NCBI GenBank assembly: GCA_025331565.1
Contig: JAFREQ010000181.1
Span: 124,001 to 188,000, forward strand
Source: Holacanthus passer
Lineage: Eukaryota > Chordata > Actinopteri > Pomacanthidae
Reading direction: 5' to 3'
Length of the DNA stretch: 64,000 nucleotides
The position numbers and the translations under genes were made by a program. The notes under the pieces are model-generated. The model was given only the letters and a program-made list of their open reading frames with translations, searched no databases and was not told the DNA's origin. Positions 32,701 to 44,639 of this stretch are shown piece by piece; within the stretch, counting starts at the first letter, position 1; each line of letters begins with the position of its first letter.

Positions 32701-35050
32701 TTTGAATGAGCATGAAGCATGGTAATCACTGGCACATTTGCAAAACTGCAAGCCTACTTGAATTAGGGCTCTTCAGAAGCTCACTTCTCCTCCGGTTGTG
32801 TTTTGTCATCATACAAATACTGTGTTTTGAACAATTTCCCAGGAGGCGGGTCCGAGTATTAAGCGCACCAAGACAAGTGATGACAGTGGCTTGGATATGG
32901 ATAACGCTGCTGAGAATGGGGGCGGGGACTCAGTGATTGATGGCGGTGCCAGTGAAATAGAACTGGTGTTCAGGCCACATCCCACCCTGATGGAGAAGGA
33001 TGACGGTCACAACAGGTAGCGTCACACAAATACAGCTCAAATTAAGCCTCACACTGGTCTAACAAATAAATAACAGGAGAGGACTAAACTGCTTTTTGTT
33101 GCTGTAGGGAAACTGAGGCATAAAGGATGTTTCAAAAATCAAATACTTGAGAAAGCTGTCCACTTTCTTGTAGCTATGGGTATCGTTTAGATTTCTTTTC
33201 CAAATAGCAGTGACAAATTACGGATAGTTATAAAACTATAGTAGTGCCTTAACTGTGCCTAAATACATTTCAAACCACAAAGAGCATTGTTACTGCAGTA
33301 GCTAAGCAGCTGAAGACTACATATAAATATTAACACATTTACATAATAAGCCAGCCCAAGTACAATACGCTCACCTGTGCACAACAGGTAAACAGTCCTA
33401 GTATTATGGGTAAAATACAGCCAAACGTCAAACTGGTATTTTGATCATGTATAATGATGGCTGGACTAAATTTGACAATTAAAAGATGCTAGCTATATTT
33501 TAAAGCCAATGTGGGAATGTTTGTTTTGACAAAGGTACACTAGAAGGTAGACATTGTACTTTTATTCTGTTGTGTGTTATAATTGCATGTTGCTGTGTTT
33601 GCACTTTTGTAGCAGGAACCATTCTTGCAACACAATCTCAAAACAAAGCACCATCACACATCAGTCATTGGTGTTGCATTCACCAAACTCCCTCTGAATT
33701 TTGAAAAAGAGCCCATGTAAGACTAATGAAATCCGTAATGAGCACCTAAACACATCCATGTACTCATCAACTGTGCGTAAGTGCTCATTTATGCCCTTTT
33801 GTGTTTTGTGTGTGTTTGTAGTGTGGAGTTTGTCCCTCGCTACATTAAGACGTCCGGTAATGCTACAGTGGATCACCTGTCTAAATACCTGGCCGTCAGA
33901 CTGGCTCTGGAGGAGCTGAGAAGAAACGCAGAGGCCAGTCCTGTTAATGTGGAGGCAGCTTCAGAGAAACAGTACACCATCTACATACCTACTGCTGGAA
34001 ACCAGTTCACTGTGAGTACATACTCAGACAGTGATCATCTATACAACAAATACTGCATTACACTCACAGCTACACTTACCTTATGTGATTAGTGACTGAT
34101 TACTGATTATTTGTCCTGTCTGGACTACTGTTCATGAAAGCACTAGTCCTGCAAATTGTCCAGTAGGCCTTCATTTTGGCTACATGATGACATGTCACAC
34201 GTGTAAATAATAAAATGAATGATGGCTGAATTCCATTTAGCTGCTTCATTTTCAGGATCGTGGTATAATTCATGCTGGCTCACTAGTAACATATGTGCTT
34301 TTCTTTCTAGACTTTTAAAAGTTGAAAAATAGAGCAATACTGTATTTATTTACAAAATTCAATTTATTTCTGACTTACAATTATCTTAACACTAAATCCA
34401 CTTTCGTGAGTTAGTATAAAAAAGTGTAAATGTATATTTTACTCAGTTGATACTGATTGCAGTCTGTGGTCTTCTTTCTTCTTCATTGAGGCTTTTTTTT
34501 TCAACAACTACAACCATGATTCCAAAAGATTGGGCTGCTGTGTAAAACATAAAACAAAATGTGATCATTTGCTAATGCTTTTTGGCATGCATTACATTGA
34601 AGAAGAAGAAGAATTACAAAGACTATGTGTTTAATGTTTTATCTTAGCAACATCATTGACTTTTGTAAATATGATTCTGAATCAAAACAACATGTTTCAA
34701 ACAAGTTGGGACAGGGGCAACAAAAGACTTGGAAAGTTGTGGAATGATCCAAAAACACCTGTTTACAGGTAAACAAATATCAGGGAATTATTTCAGCTGA
34801 GAAATGGACTGTAGCACGCCATCTGCTAATACAGGAAAATGGAAAGGCAAAGACTTTTGGATAACATAATAGCATTAATTATAGACAGTCATCAGGGTCA
34901 GAGTGGGAAACCTTCAATCATGTTTCAACTCTTAAACTCTGTTCACAGGTTCTGAACGGTTCCTTCTCCCTGGAGCTGGTCAGCGAAAAGTACTGGAAGG
35001 TGAACAAACCCATGGAGCTCTACTTTGCTCCGACAAAAGAACATAAGTAG
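29718..35050 (+). CDS. rnf2: E3 ubiquitin-protein ligase RING2 (RNF2), Polycomb PRC1 catalytic subunit
   Basis: Predicted 342 aa (human 336). Coding exons: 29718-29804, 30192-30352, 31594-31676, 32088-32220, 32315-32414, 32843-33015, 33822-34011, 34949-35050; all GT-AG and in phase. RNF2 places monoubiquitin on histone H2A (the Lys119 site) as part of PRC1 in the nucleus. The RING finger spans residues 51-90, with ligands C51, C54, C67, H69, C72, C75, C87 and C90 at human numbering. The C-terminal RAWUL domain (about 240-342), which binds CBX/RYBP, starts near [21 protein letters not shown]-terminal phrases such as [20 protein letters not shown] and NNAAMA-region differences identify RNF2 over RING1. 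A short linker insertion, NSVEFVP, precedes RYIKTSG. The ATG at 29,718 lies ten bases into its exon and matches the family start. Confidence 0.97.
31735..32012 (+). repeat. Dispersed fish repeat in rnf2 intron
   Basis: The phrases CCCAAAAACTGCAGTTCCTC, TTGCCCAACTTTAAAGCAGA, CTGGTACAAAAAACAGTTTT and GGTGACGTCACAGAC, followed by ACAGTCTATGGG, recur in this order in many teleost genomes. The element is non-coding and sits between coding exons 3 and 4 of rnf2. Whether it is a SINE or a DNA-transposon derivative cannot be told here. Confidence 0.65.
34500..34860 (+). repeat. Dispersed fish repeat (TACAACCMTGATTCCAAAA family)
   Basis: It opens with CTACAACCATGATTCCAAAA and continues TGTGATCATTTGCTAATGC, AACAAGTTGGGACAGGGGCA and TTGTGGAATGATCCAAAAAC. 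This is a decayed copy of a widespread piscine element whose ends carry the TTCCAAAAAAGTTGGG phrase. It lies in the last rnf2 intron. The class was not assigned. Confidence 0.6.
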
Positions 35051-38000
35051 TCTCACATATAAACACATACATGCATACACACGCATACACACTCACCAAT
35101 AGGAAGTAAACACATGGACTTTGCTACACCTGCACACACGGAAACAAGAGGAGAGGAAAGTGTGTGTCTGAAGGAGATGGGAGGGGTTGGTGAAACCCTC
35201 AAAAGGACCCTTGTAAAAAGAAAAAAACCTTGTTTTATATTCCCTGTATCTTTCTCTGTGTCTCTTTCTATCTTTCTCTCTGTAGAAGGTAGCAGATCAG
35301 TACAGCAGCTAGCAGGTAAATCAAAGAGATAATGGACTGCTCACAGTGGTTGTAGATTCTGTCTAACTCTGAAAACCAGGGTCCATGCACAGTCTGAACT
35401 AGGAATGTGCTGTTGTCCAAGTAAACAAGTTGTATTATACTAAATTTGCCTTCAGCAAAAGCCCCTTTACGCTATGTGATTTTGGTCTGAGAAACGTGGT
35501 GAAATCCTTGGGCCATCCCTGTCGTCCCAGATCTCACTATGAGACATGTCCACTAGCGATTCATTGTGAGCTTTGGAGAACATGACCACCTGTGCCAGTG
35601 TCTGACATTTAGGACCATATTGTCAAAATGGGACTATTGCTCAGAAAATGACATAAAATTATACAGAGTACACTGACTGACGGCAACGTCGTAAACAGCC
35701 ATAGACATGTACACATAGATACCACGTGAGGGTGTGCTTTTCAGCTCTACACATCCATCCATGTAAGAGGACATGCATGGAAACAAACAAAGGCTATAAT
35801 AATAATCCTAATTTTATTGCAAACTGAAAATTTAATTGTAAAATTAAATCACTATTGAACACTACATTTTGAATAAACCATTCTAGATTCATGCAGTTTG
35901 ATTTCCCTCCTCAAAATTTCAGGTCATTTCAAGTATTCCAGTTTTAAATTTTAAAAATTTCTAGTCTAGTCTCATCTGGTCCAGTGTGACATGCTGTGAT
36001 CACATAGTGCATAGGGCCTTTGAGGAAGCACCTGTTACACCATGTGTTGAATACTTTTACTTTTAGTTCACACTGAGGAACTGACTTGTCCAGCAGTGGG
36101 CGCTGCAAGTGTGTCTCACTGAATTTACAGTATATAGTGATATGAAGCTGCAAAGATTGAAGCAGGCGAAGCTTTTTTTTTCCTAATGTTGCACATGTTC
36201 TCTAAACTTTTTTGGACATTTCTCTGTAGTCTTTCAAATAAAACTAGAGAATGGTGAAGGATTCAATGGCTGCAATCTCTGAAACTGAATCACTATTACT
36301 GGAAACAATGGAGAGCCCCAAATAAATGGAGCTCCGTTCCCTCTTTGATCACCATGCTACCAGTGTCAACGCATGATAACAATCCAACTGTGCCATCAGC
36401 AGAGCTCATCTTGCTTTAGTTTGTATAATATGTCGGGGTTTAATGTACAGCAGAATAACTTGTGTCAGACTCATTGGGGAACCCTGAATTGTGTGAATCT
36501 CGTAGCTGCTGTCTTGATCTGTTGCCTGTAGGAACAAACACTGTCCTCTAATATCTGTGGCTGCTCTCTATGGCTTGTCCTTTTATAAATGTCTTTTGTA
36601 ACATGGAGAGGAAGCATGTGTGTGTGATTGGAGGCCGGTGGGGTGGGAGGGTATTTTTTGCAGCACCATAGACAGTCAGACCATTAAAGTATTCATCATC
36701 TCCACAAGCCTACTCCCTTTGCTGTTAAATCACCACTGACTCACCAGTGGAAGGTGACTGTCACTGGAATATTTTCTCACATCACTTCTTAGATGTAAAG
36801 AATGGTTACCAACATGACACCCAAACTGTCTTCATCTACAGCTCAGACATTATATCATAGAACACATAAGGATACATTTGTTTTTGTTGTGTTTCCTGAT
36901 GAGGACAGACATGGTATGTGACGCATTGGTTCAATGTTTTAATACAGTTTGTTTCAGTCTCCATGTAGCGAAAGGAGGGGTCTGAAAGTTCCACAAGAAT
37001 AGAAAGCCCATTTGTGACAATTTTAAGCGTATAAGAGTGAGTGAATGTGAAGCCAAACATGTTTATACATAAATGTCCTGTTATTTTACTGTTTTATTGT
37101 ATTTAACATCTGATTTGATACAATGTCACAGCCACATAAACCCAGACTGGACAAGTCACATCAGTTACTCCAAAACATCCATGTGCTTCAAACAGGATGT
37201 TGCTCTTTTTCACTGGCCTTTAATGGTTAATGGGTGAGACCATACACCAAGTTTGTTTGTAAGAAAAACATGAGGCTTTGGGAGTTTGTTTTGTTTTAGT
37301 TTTTACCATAGCAGAGAAATGTAAAGTTTATATGAAGGTCCTTACTGACTTACATGATGAGCAGTATTGCAAAAAGGATTACAAGTTAATGTCAAACGTA
37401 GTCTGTAGGCACTGCAGTGGCTGCTGCTAATGACCAGCACAAGGCAGATATACTAATCACCAGTGACTGGATGAACTGATGAGTGTGTTGGTGCATCAGC
37501 ATCTGAAAAGAGGCCTTGGCAGCCCATATCAAGTGTGATGATCCCTCAGTACAACTTGTCAGGGCTCAGAGTGACACAAAGGCCTGCTTTTCACTGCTGT
37601 TACAAAAATTGGATGTTTTCAGGTCAGAAGCCGCATTTCATGAAAAGCTGGAAACATTTTCCTTTCTTGTCATTAACATGTCACATATTTAGCAGTGCAG
37701 TTCTAATAACTCATTTATTTGATCCAAGACTCATCGCACATACATTATTTTGTGGGCAGTGTAGCTGATGGTTACAGTTGTCAATGAAAAGATACAAGGG
37801 TTTCACATCCACAATATTCAGGCAGGTGACCTGATAATTGCTGTACTGTCACATTCCTGGGTAAATATTTCACTACATTAAAAAAAGAATGCAGTCTATT
37901 TTATGATTTCACTAGATTCACTTCAATTCAGGACAGTTCAGTCAATATTTGTGATAATGTACTGCAATTTCCTAAACCTAGGAACTGCCACAACCCCTAA

Positions 38001-40160
38001 AGTGTGCAGTGCTTCTTATGGTCCAAATGATTTCTGTTACTTTGACAAAATCTGCATGTCACTGTCTCGATCAGCAGATGAAGTGGAACTTGAGCTATGA
38101 TTATTTTGTCAAACTACTATTTGGTCAAGAATGAACTTTGACTTTGGATTCAGTTTGTGCTCTACCTGTTAATGTGCCAATTCACTTGAGCCTCTTGATA
38201 CATTTAATGTCAGTGTAGCCGACTCATTAACCCAAGAAGAACACCACAAATTCAAGGATTTGATCAGATCTATAGTTTTAGGAAAGAGAAAGTGACAAGT
38301 TTCACAAACTAAACTGCTCTGATAGGAGTGTGTCAGAGGTGTAAGTCAACCGCTTGTGTCACAACTCAGTGAAGCTTCACGCCTGTCTCATTTGGTCCCT
38401 GTGTGTCTGATTAGCTGTCTGTGTGTGTGGAACCTGTATACTGCATCTTTTTGTTTGGACAATAAACCAGAATCTGTGTTCAACATGGAACATGGAGTGC
38501 TGTTGCTTCTGTTCTCACTGTCTGCTCTCCAAATCACGAATGAGTTTACCGCATCTTGGGTGCAGTAATGGACTTCTTGTTTATGCTGATATGCTATTAA
38601 CACCTTTTAGTATAAAATTGTTTCATTCGACCTTACAGATGTGTCACTTCCGGCTTTCTATATTAAACTGAATTTGTAATACAATGAGAAATGATCAGGT
38701 TGGATGAAGAACAAAAAAATACTTGATAGCAAGAGATTAAATGAACTTTATCCACAGTTGCACCAAAAGCATATATCATACAATTTATTTGAATTTCAAA
38801 AGGTTAATTTAGTTCCCATTGGTTTAGTAGTTTTTGAATTAAGTGTACAGGTCTGTTCCATAGAGGAACCATTGATAATTACTTCAGTTTTAGAAATGCA
38901 TCTCTTCACAGAACTACAGATGCAGGACTGTGCTATGATAAAATATTATAGTGTATTGGATTACAGTGACATTGTGTTTTAATTGTGATACATGGCAAAT
39001 GCGTGCATCCAGTATGTAAACGTTTGCCATATGATACATATCAGTATTCAAAAAATATCATTATTGATTTCTGCCATGGCAGTCAGCCCTAGGCCCATGT
39101 CTGTCCAATTAGTGTTTATGTGTTTGTGTCCGATAAACACATACTAACAAATAATAATACAAAGACACATGTACAGGTCGGACTGTGATGTTTGTGTCCA
39201 GCATGAATGGACTAAGGACAATCCAGTCACAAGCTACAGCACTGAGCTCTCCGCATCAAAAGATGGAGACACAATAAAACACGAGACAGTTAAAGATGAT
39301 GTGTAGCCGGGAATCGTTCAAACACATATATAAGTGTTTTTGTATAGAGAGGGCCCCCGATAAGGTTTCATGCCTTATACTTTAAGGGAAGATTTTGTCA
39401 TTGAAAAATTGGTTTAAATAATTGTGGTAGCACTACATCTTTACTACTATCTTTTTATGTATTAATATCCAGCTGTTTTCTGGTTCTGTTTTTTTCTCTC
39501 CTGTCATGACAATAAAGCAGTTATAGATGAATGAGTAGTGTTTTTATTAATGTGGGTGCTTCATTTTAAAGTGACCTACAACGAGCGATCTTATTATGGA
39601 ACAGAAGCGTGTGAAGCTGATTTATCTCTCCTGCAGACATGTGCAGCACACAGTACTGAACTTTAGAGAATGTCACACTCTGAATGTCAAACAGATGAAT
39701 GTCTCTGTACCAAACTACAGCAGGTTTTCAGTCAGCTTTAGAAATCCTTCCTACATTCAACCTTTTCCTGATTGTGCAGAGGCTATAAACACCATATTTT
39801 AGCTCATTTTTCTATAAACATTTTTCTTCTGTCAATTGACTGATCAATTGACTTATTGTTGCTGGTCTATACCAGGTGAAATTATACAGTATATAACATT
39901 TTGAAAATGTCTAAAGTCATATTCATTAAAGACTATGACTATGAAGTGCTTTTAAACCACCATTCACACAGAATGGCACATCTCAACTAATCCTCCCAGC
40001 ATCTAAGCAGACACTACTCTGACTTAATCAATTCTAGACATGAGCTTAAACCGAATGACAAAATAAGGAATGTTAGCGTTAGTGTAGTAGGTACACAGAA
40101 GAAGCTTATCTGAATCCTGACTTTTTGAAGTAATAAGACAGGAAAGTAATCATGTGATGT
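35051..40160. other. rnf2 3' UTR and rnf2-arpc5 intergenic region
   Basis: No exon is supported over about 5 kb. Plus-strand AATAAA hexamers occur at 36,237-36,242, 38,461-38,466 and 39,511-39,516. The first would give a 3' UTR of about 1.2 kb, and the last is followed by a GT-rich stretch that could serve as a downstream element. The frames at 37,535-37,768, 38,356-38,671 and 38,704-38,982 look random. Confidence 0.5.
36237..36242 (+). terminator. Candidate rnf2 polyadenylation signal
   Basis: This is the first AATAAA downstream of the rnf2 stop codon, about 1.2 kb away. Further candidates are at 38,461 and 39,511. There is no cleavage-site evidence. Confidence 0.35.
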
Positions 40161-40173
40161 TCAGGCTTAGCAC

Positions 40174-40179
40174 TTTATT
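40174..40179 (-). terminator. Candidate arpc5 polyadenylation signal
   Basis: AATAAA on the minus strand, about 700 nt beyond the arpc5 stop codon. It is the first such hexamer in the expected range. Confidence 0.5.
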
Positions 40180-40311
40180 CTTGTTCATTTCAGATATAAA
40201 AAACAATATAAGCAATATAACCTGAAAGCCAGGGTACACATAACAATGTGGTGTAAGTAGAAAAAAAAATAGAAAATGAACAAAAAGATGTTCACAAAGT
40301 TAGAATGATGA

Positions 40312-40575
40312 GGGAAAAAAGAACTCCAATCCCAGCATGCAAAAGGCAGGAAAACACCCTGGACAGGTCACCAGTCTGACAGTCCATCCATAACCAATCT
40401 TTTCCATTTCCTCAACCTGGATGACTCAGAGGCTTCAGAGAAGGAGGAGAAAAGAAGTGAAGCAGAGAGGGAGATGCTACAGCGAGCCAACAGAGCCATC
40501 AGAGCAGTTGTGAAGCAGTTCGAAAGGAGCATGGAGAGCTGCTTTGGAGAGAATGTGTCCGAGCGAAGCGTCTGA
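40312..40575 (+). other. Open frame antisense to the arpc5 3' UTR
   Basis: An 88-codon stretch without stops, ending TGA at 40,573-40,575. It lacks an initiator ATG in a useful position but has a CAG that could be an acceptor at 40,372-40,374. Its middle (LNLDDSEASEKEEKRSEAER, then MLQRANRAIRAVVKQFERSM) has the charged heptad-like look of a coiled coil. It could be the last exon of an unrecognised plus-strand gene, a retro-fragment, or chance. It lies wholly within the presumed 3' UTR of arpc5 on the other strand. Confidence 0.3.
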
Positions 40576-40872
40576 AATGTGTCTGTTCTCTCTGCATGGC
40601 TGGCAGACACAGACAGTTGGAGGTGCCAGCACCTCCCTGCCTCACTGCCAGCACTTCGAAATCCCAGAGGTGTGATTGAAAACAGTGAATGCAGAAAAAA
40701 GAGGAGAAAAGTGCACCAGGAAGACGCTCAGCTTCAGTATAAAAATAAAGGGGAATCATGTCCAAAAACAGAAAAGAAGAGGCCTGTCCCTGTACTCAGC
40801 TCCAGTGGTCTTTTATTTGGCCAGATTATTGACTAACGTCTGTTAACAGATGGAATGTGGGTTCTGGGACAG

Positions 40873-43167
40873 TCAGACAGTCTTCCTGGCAGTCAGCACT
40901 CTAACTATAGAGCCCACTCCTCCCACTGCCAGAGCCTGTGGAGACACACACATACACACATACGTCACGTCTAGTGTACTGTAGCAGACACAGCAGACAA
41001 AAAACAGGTTCATTTACAGATGAAATTCTAAGGCAGCTAGTGACTTTTGAAAGAATGTTCAATATTTGGAATGACTTCAACATCATCCATTGGTAAACCA
41101 CTTATCTTATACTGGACTTATAGGAGTTACGTTCTTTTCTTATTATCAACAATCCCACTATAACATCACCCTCAACTAGTCCTCATTCCCTGGAATACCC
41201 TTAAAGGGACTTAAGGAACATTGATGTCATTTATGCTTGTTTGGGGAATTGGTCTTATCACTTAGCTCATTTTATTTTCCAGCTGAATTGCTCAAATTGG
41301 AGTTGCCTTGGCTCCACTCCATTAGGGGTAGCACATACCAGCATTAGACAGCTTTTAAACACGTTCATTTAAACTGTAATGCTATGTGGAAGTGAAGAGG
41401 AATGTTAAAGTTCTTATTACTGACTACATACCTTTTCGTGCCACTGCAGCAGCACAGCGCTGCTGTTGTCTGAGGGTTTCTCAAAGCCTCTATAGATGTA
41501 TTTCATCAGCAGGTCCACTCCAGCTTTGTCCAGTGAGCCCACAGCCTTCTCTATGTCACTGCTCTTAAAACTGCTCAGCACTCTGACCACCAGCAGCTCT
41601 GCTCGCTCCTGCATGCACACACACACACAGAGTTGTATAACTTTTCATGTGGGGACACTCAATTGACTTAATGCATACTTTCCTTCCTCTTTGTTTTTTC
41701 TGGGCTTCCTTCCTTTGCGTATGCACCAGAGCAAAGAAGCTGACACTAAATGAGAACATATGCTTCAACCTCTGTTCAGCATAATACTATTTATAGAGTA
41801 GCAAGCGATGGTAACTTTCACAGAACTGCTGCCCATCTCACAGTTGCCTTCTCTGTGAGTGCTGTGGCTGTTCCCCTCAAACACTGAAGACATCTTACAT
41901 TCCTACTTCTTATTGTCTGTGGTCGCCACACACTAACTGAACACACTGCTGATACTACCTACCTACACCACACCCTGCAGTAACTTACAAAATGCCCTCA
42001 AAGTGCTTTGTTTATCAGTATCAATGTGCCAACCCCCACAATTCACCAAGTACATTTACTCAAGCATTATTAGGCAAACACTGTACTTGATATTCTGCTA
42101 CATTTATTCATTCAAATTCAGATTTTACTCACAATATATGATAAAAAAAAAATGTGATACATTATTTTAGATTATACAATCTAGCAGTATATAAAGCAGT
42201 TAGAACAAGCTACACCTTGAAAAATGTGAGGTAACAGAAAGTACTTTTGTTGACATTTTAACAGTGCTACGAATACCACTACTACAGTTGCTACCTTTGC
42301 TAAATTATTACTTAATTGCCAAGTACTTTCACTACCAACATCAACATTTTCTATCACAGGTGAAAATAAGTAATATGGAAGGGCCCATTCTAGAATTTGC
42401 CTGGGGCACCACATTCACTAAATCCACCCCTGATTTTGCTTGATTACTAAATACCTTCAGGACATTATGACATATCCTACTCATACTATCAGCTTATGTA
42501 AATCCCAATATAAACAATCAATACATGCAGACAAGAATATTTGCATAAAAACTCCAGTTTGCTAATTAATGCTTCAAATAAGTTGACTGATGAACGGCAG
42601 CCAACAGGCGATACGAGACAATAATAGATGAGAAGAAGGTGAAAAACATCCCGATTCAAAGTGGAAAGACATTTCCTTTATCATCACCTTATGAGACTAT
42701 TATTGCACTTACACTGTGGCAATAATATAGCAAAGGACAATACTGATACCTTGGCGTTCTGGTTCTTGGTGTTGATTGGAGGATTCTTCAGCACGGCCTG
42801 GAGAGCTGCATTCATGTTCCCCTTGCAAAACAGTCAAGGACAAACAATTCCAATGGACACACACACATATATGCATTTATATTTTTAACTAAATACGCAA
42901 AGAAATGAGAGGAACTATCTTCCTCTTCATGTCCTCATGGACATAAAAAACAATTAAGTGTTAATATTTATGATATTTGTGTGTTCTTAATACTTTATTC
43001 AAACAAAATGACAGTAAACCAGACTTGTTTTGTCCCTAATGTCTGCAGTGTTATTCATGTGGGAGGAGGCCCTTTTTCTTCATCCAGAGGTGGAGCCACA
43101 ACATTATTACACACGACTAACTATTCACGACCCTAAAACGTTAAGTATAGTTATAACGTTATGCACT

Positions 43168-43204
<37 letters not shown>

Positions 43205-43746
43205 TACAAGTCTGGTTCAAACACGAACATTACCAAGTGATTTTAGGGATCAAAAGTGAGCGACCACACCCGCCTGTGAACCCGGAAGCGTTACTTTGAC
43301 AGCTAGTCAACGGAATTTTTCTGCTAACTGCGCACATGATAAACAAATAAATACAAACAAATGTTCACTGTGTCTTATATGACGTGACATAACAATTTAA
43401 ATAGATTCTGAATATATCAAAACACAGTAGGAAGCAGTAACGTCCACATTCCACATCCTGCTCTTCCTGTAGCCCGCGGCTATATGAATCGTGTCGTTAG
43501 CCCTGACTGATTAGCTAACTTACTGCTGTTCTGGCTTGTTCGTGCACCTGTCTGAAAAGTTGTGGAAGTTGTAGGATCACTTCATTCACTTGAACTTAAA
43601 GGATATTGTCTGAGCAACGCGTCCACTTCTGCTTCGTCCGGACCGCCCTGGTTCTCTCCTCCATCTTCCTCGTCCACAAACTTGTTCTCGTCGTATTCGT
43701 CAACGTCTACTTTTCTGAACCGGTCCGAATCTGTATTTTTAGACAT
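40873..43746 (-). CDS. arpc5: Actin-related protein 2/3 complex subunit 5 (p16-ARC)
   Basis: Predicted 150 aa (human ARPC5 151). Exons: 43746-43607, 42822-42750, 41608-41432, 40935-40873. The protein starts MSKNTDSDRFRKVDVDEYDE and continues NKFVDEEDGG; later landmarks are GNMNAALQAVLKNPPINTK, SSDIEKAVGSLDKAGVDLLM, YIYRGFEKPSDNSS and the ending RVLTARKTV. ARPC5 is a helical subunit of the seven-protein Arp2/3 complex, which nucleates branched actin filaments, and it contacts ARPC1 and ARPC4. The exon 1/2 junction does not use GT-AG; see the intron entry. Codon 47 (Gln) is split by that intron. I assign arpc5 over arpc5l from the DVDEYDENKF and C-terminal sequence; the teleost a/b paralogue is not determined. 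Confidence 0.95.
42030..42440. repeat. Possible decayed hAT-type MITE
   Basis: AAGTACATTTACTCAAGCAT at 42,049-42,068 resembles the subterminal sequence of the hAT-type MITE at 8.3-9.1 kb. Further fragments such as GAAAGTACTTTTGTTGAC follow. Ends and target duplications are not visible. It lies in an arpc5 intron. Confidence 0.3.
42823..43606 (-). other. Minor-class (U12-type) intron 1 of arpc5
   Basis: The conserved reading LLRQ-GNMNAALQ requires exon 1 to end CTCAGACA and exon 2 to begin GGGGAACATG. The intron then starts ATATCCTTT, an exact U12-type 5' splice site. The sequence TCCTTGAC at 42,840-42,833 is an excellent U12 branch site, with its A 11 nt from the intron end. The final dinucleotide is AA in this register, or AG if exon 2 starts one base later, which would break the frame. 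A GT-AG solution was not found. The intron also carries the (CA)n tract at 43,171-43,201. Confidence 0.75.
43171..43201. repeat. (CA)n microsatellite
   Basis: About 15 perfect CA units lie inside the first intron of arpc5. Confidence 0.95.
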
Positions 43747-43811
43747 TTTGGACGCGACAGTGAAGATGGTTTAACTCAAACTAAGCAGATACAAGCAGCC
43801 AGCTTCCAGTG

Positions 43812-43856
43812 CCTCCACTTCCTGACTTCCTGACTTCCTCTGCTTCTTCCTCTATA
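43812..43856 (-). promoter_or_regulatory. Tandem ETS-type motifs upstream of arpc5
   Basis: On the minus strand the stretch reads GGAAGAAGCAGAGGAAGTCA followed by GGAAGTCAGGAAGTGG, four GGAAG cores, three of them near-regularly spaced. The block begins about 70 bp upstream of the arpc5 start codon. ETS-factor sites (CCGGAAG/AGGAAGT) are typical of TATA-less housekeeping promoters. Confidence 0.45.
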
Positions 43857-44117
43857 GGATAATTGGTGGTTGGGATGCCAGCGTGCAGCTTTATGGCGCC
43901 ACCTAATGGACTGGAGACTAGAGTCGTAGACTGGTAGAACAGCTGAACGTGTTTCTATATTTTCCATGAAGAAAAACTAATAATGTCATTTTATTTTCCT
44001 TTAATACTGATATTATTATTAGTTTATGATCTGTTTGCACTGCATTTGGGTTCTTTTGCACATACACTACTTTTACTTATAGAGACAGTGAATTTCATAG
44101 TTCTATTTCCTGTAGTA

Positions 44118-44180
<63 letters not shown>
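44118..44180. repeat. (CTAT)n microsatellite
   Basis: About 16 perfect CTAT/TCTA units upstream of arpc5. The Ile-Tyr-Leu-Ser repeat frame here is an artefact of the repeat. Confidence 0.95.
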
Positions 44181-44639
44181 ATTCCCCTCTTTCCTTGACA
44201 CTACATTCAAGCACTGGTAGGGACGTCAGTGAAGGACACTCCATGGGGTAAGATACCTAAACACATGCAACTCAGTACCCAACAACTGTCTGAAAGTTTA
44301 TGTCTATGTGTTGCCTTCTTGCAGGAAGAGTTTGCATGTCCATCTCACTGGCTTCTATTTAGGAATTTGCACTGCAAAATTTTCCTCATTGGTTTTAAAA
44401 AAATCTGCGTGTTTTGAAGCACAGGAAAACATTTTGTTGATGCAGTTAGGAGAGTTGTGTGCCGTACCATTCATTAGTCTGTGTGTTACATATGTATATG
44501 TTAAAAAATTTAAGAAATTATATCTAAGGCAGGAAACCCCTAGTGGGATGAGGTCTGATTTTTGTTGATATGTAAAAGTGAATAAAAGATTCAAATATTT
44601 TGAAGAGAGAGAGAGATTATATTATATGATCATGAAGGA

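Noticed and set aside
44118..44180. Tandem repeat considered as a CRISPR-like array
   Set aside because: It is a plain CTAT tetranucleotide microsatellite without spacers, in a vertebrate genome.
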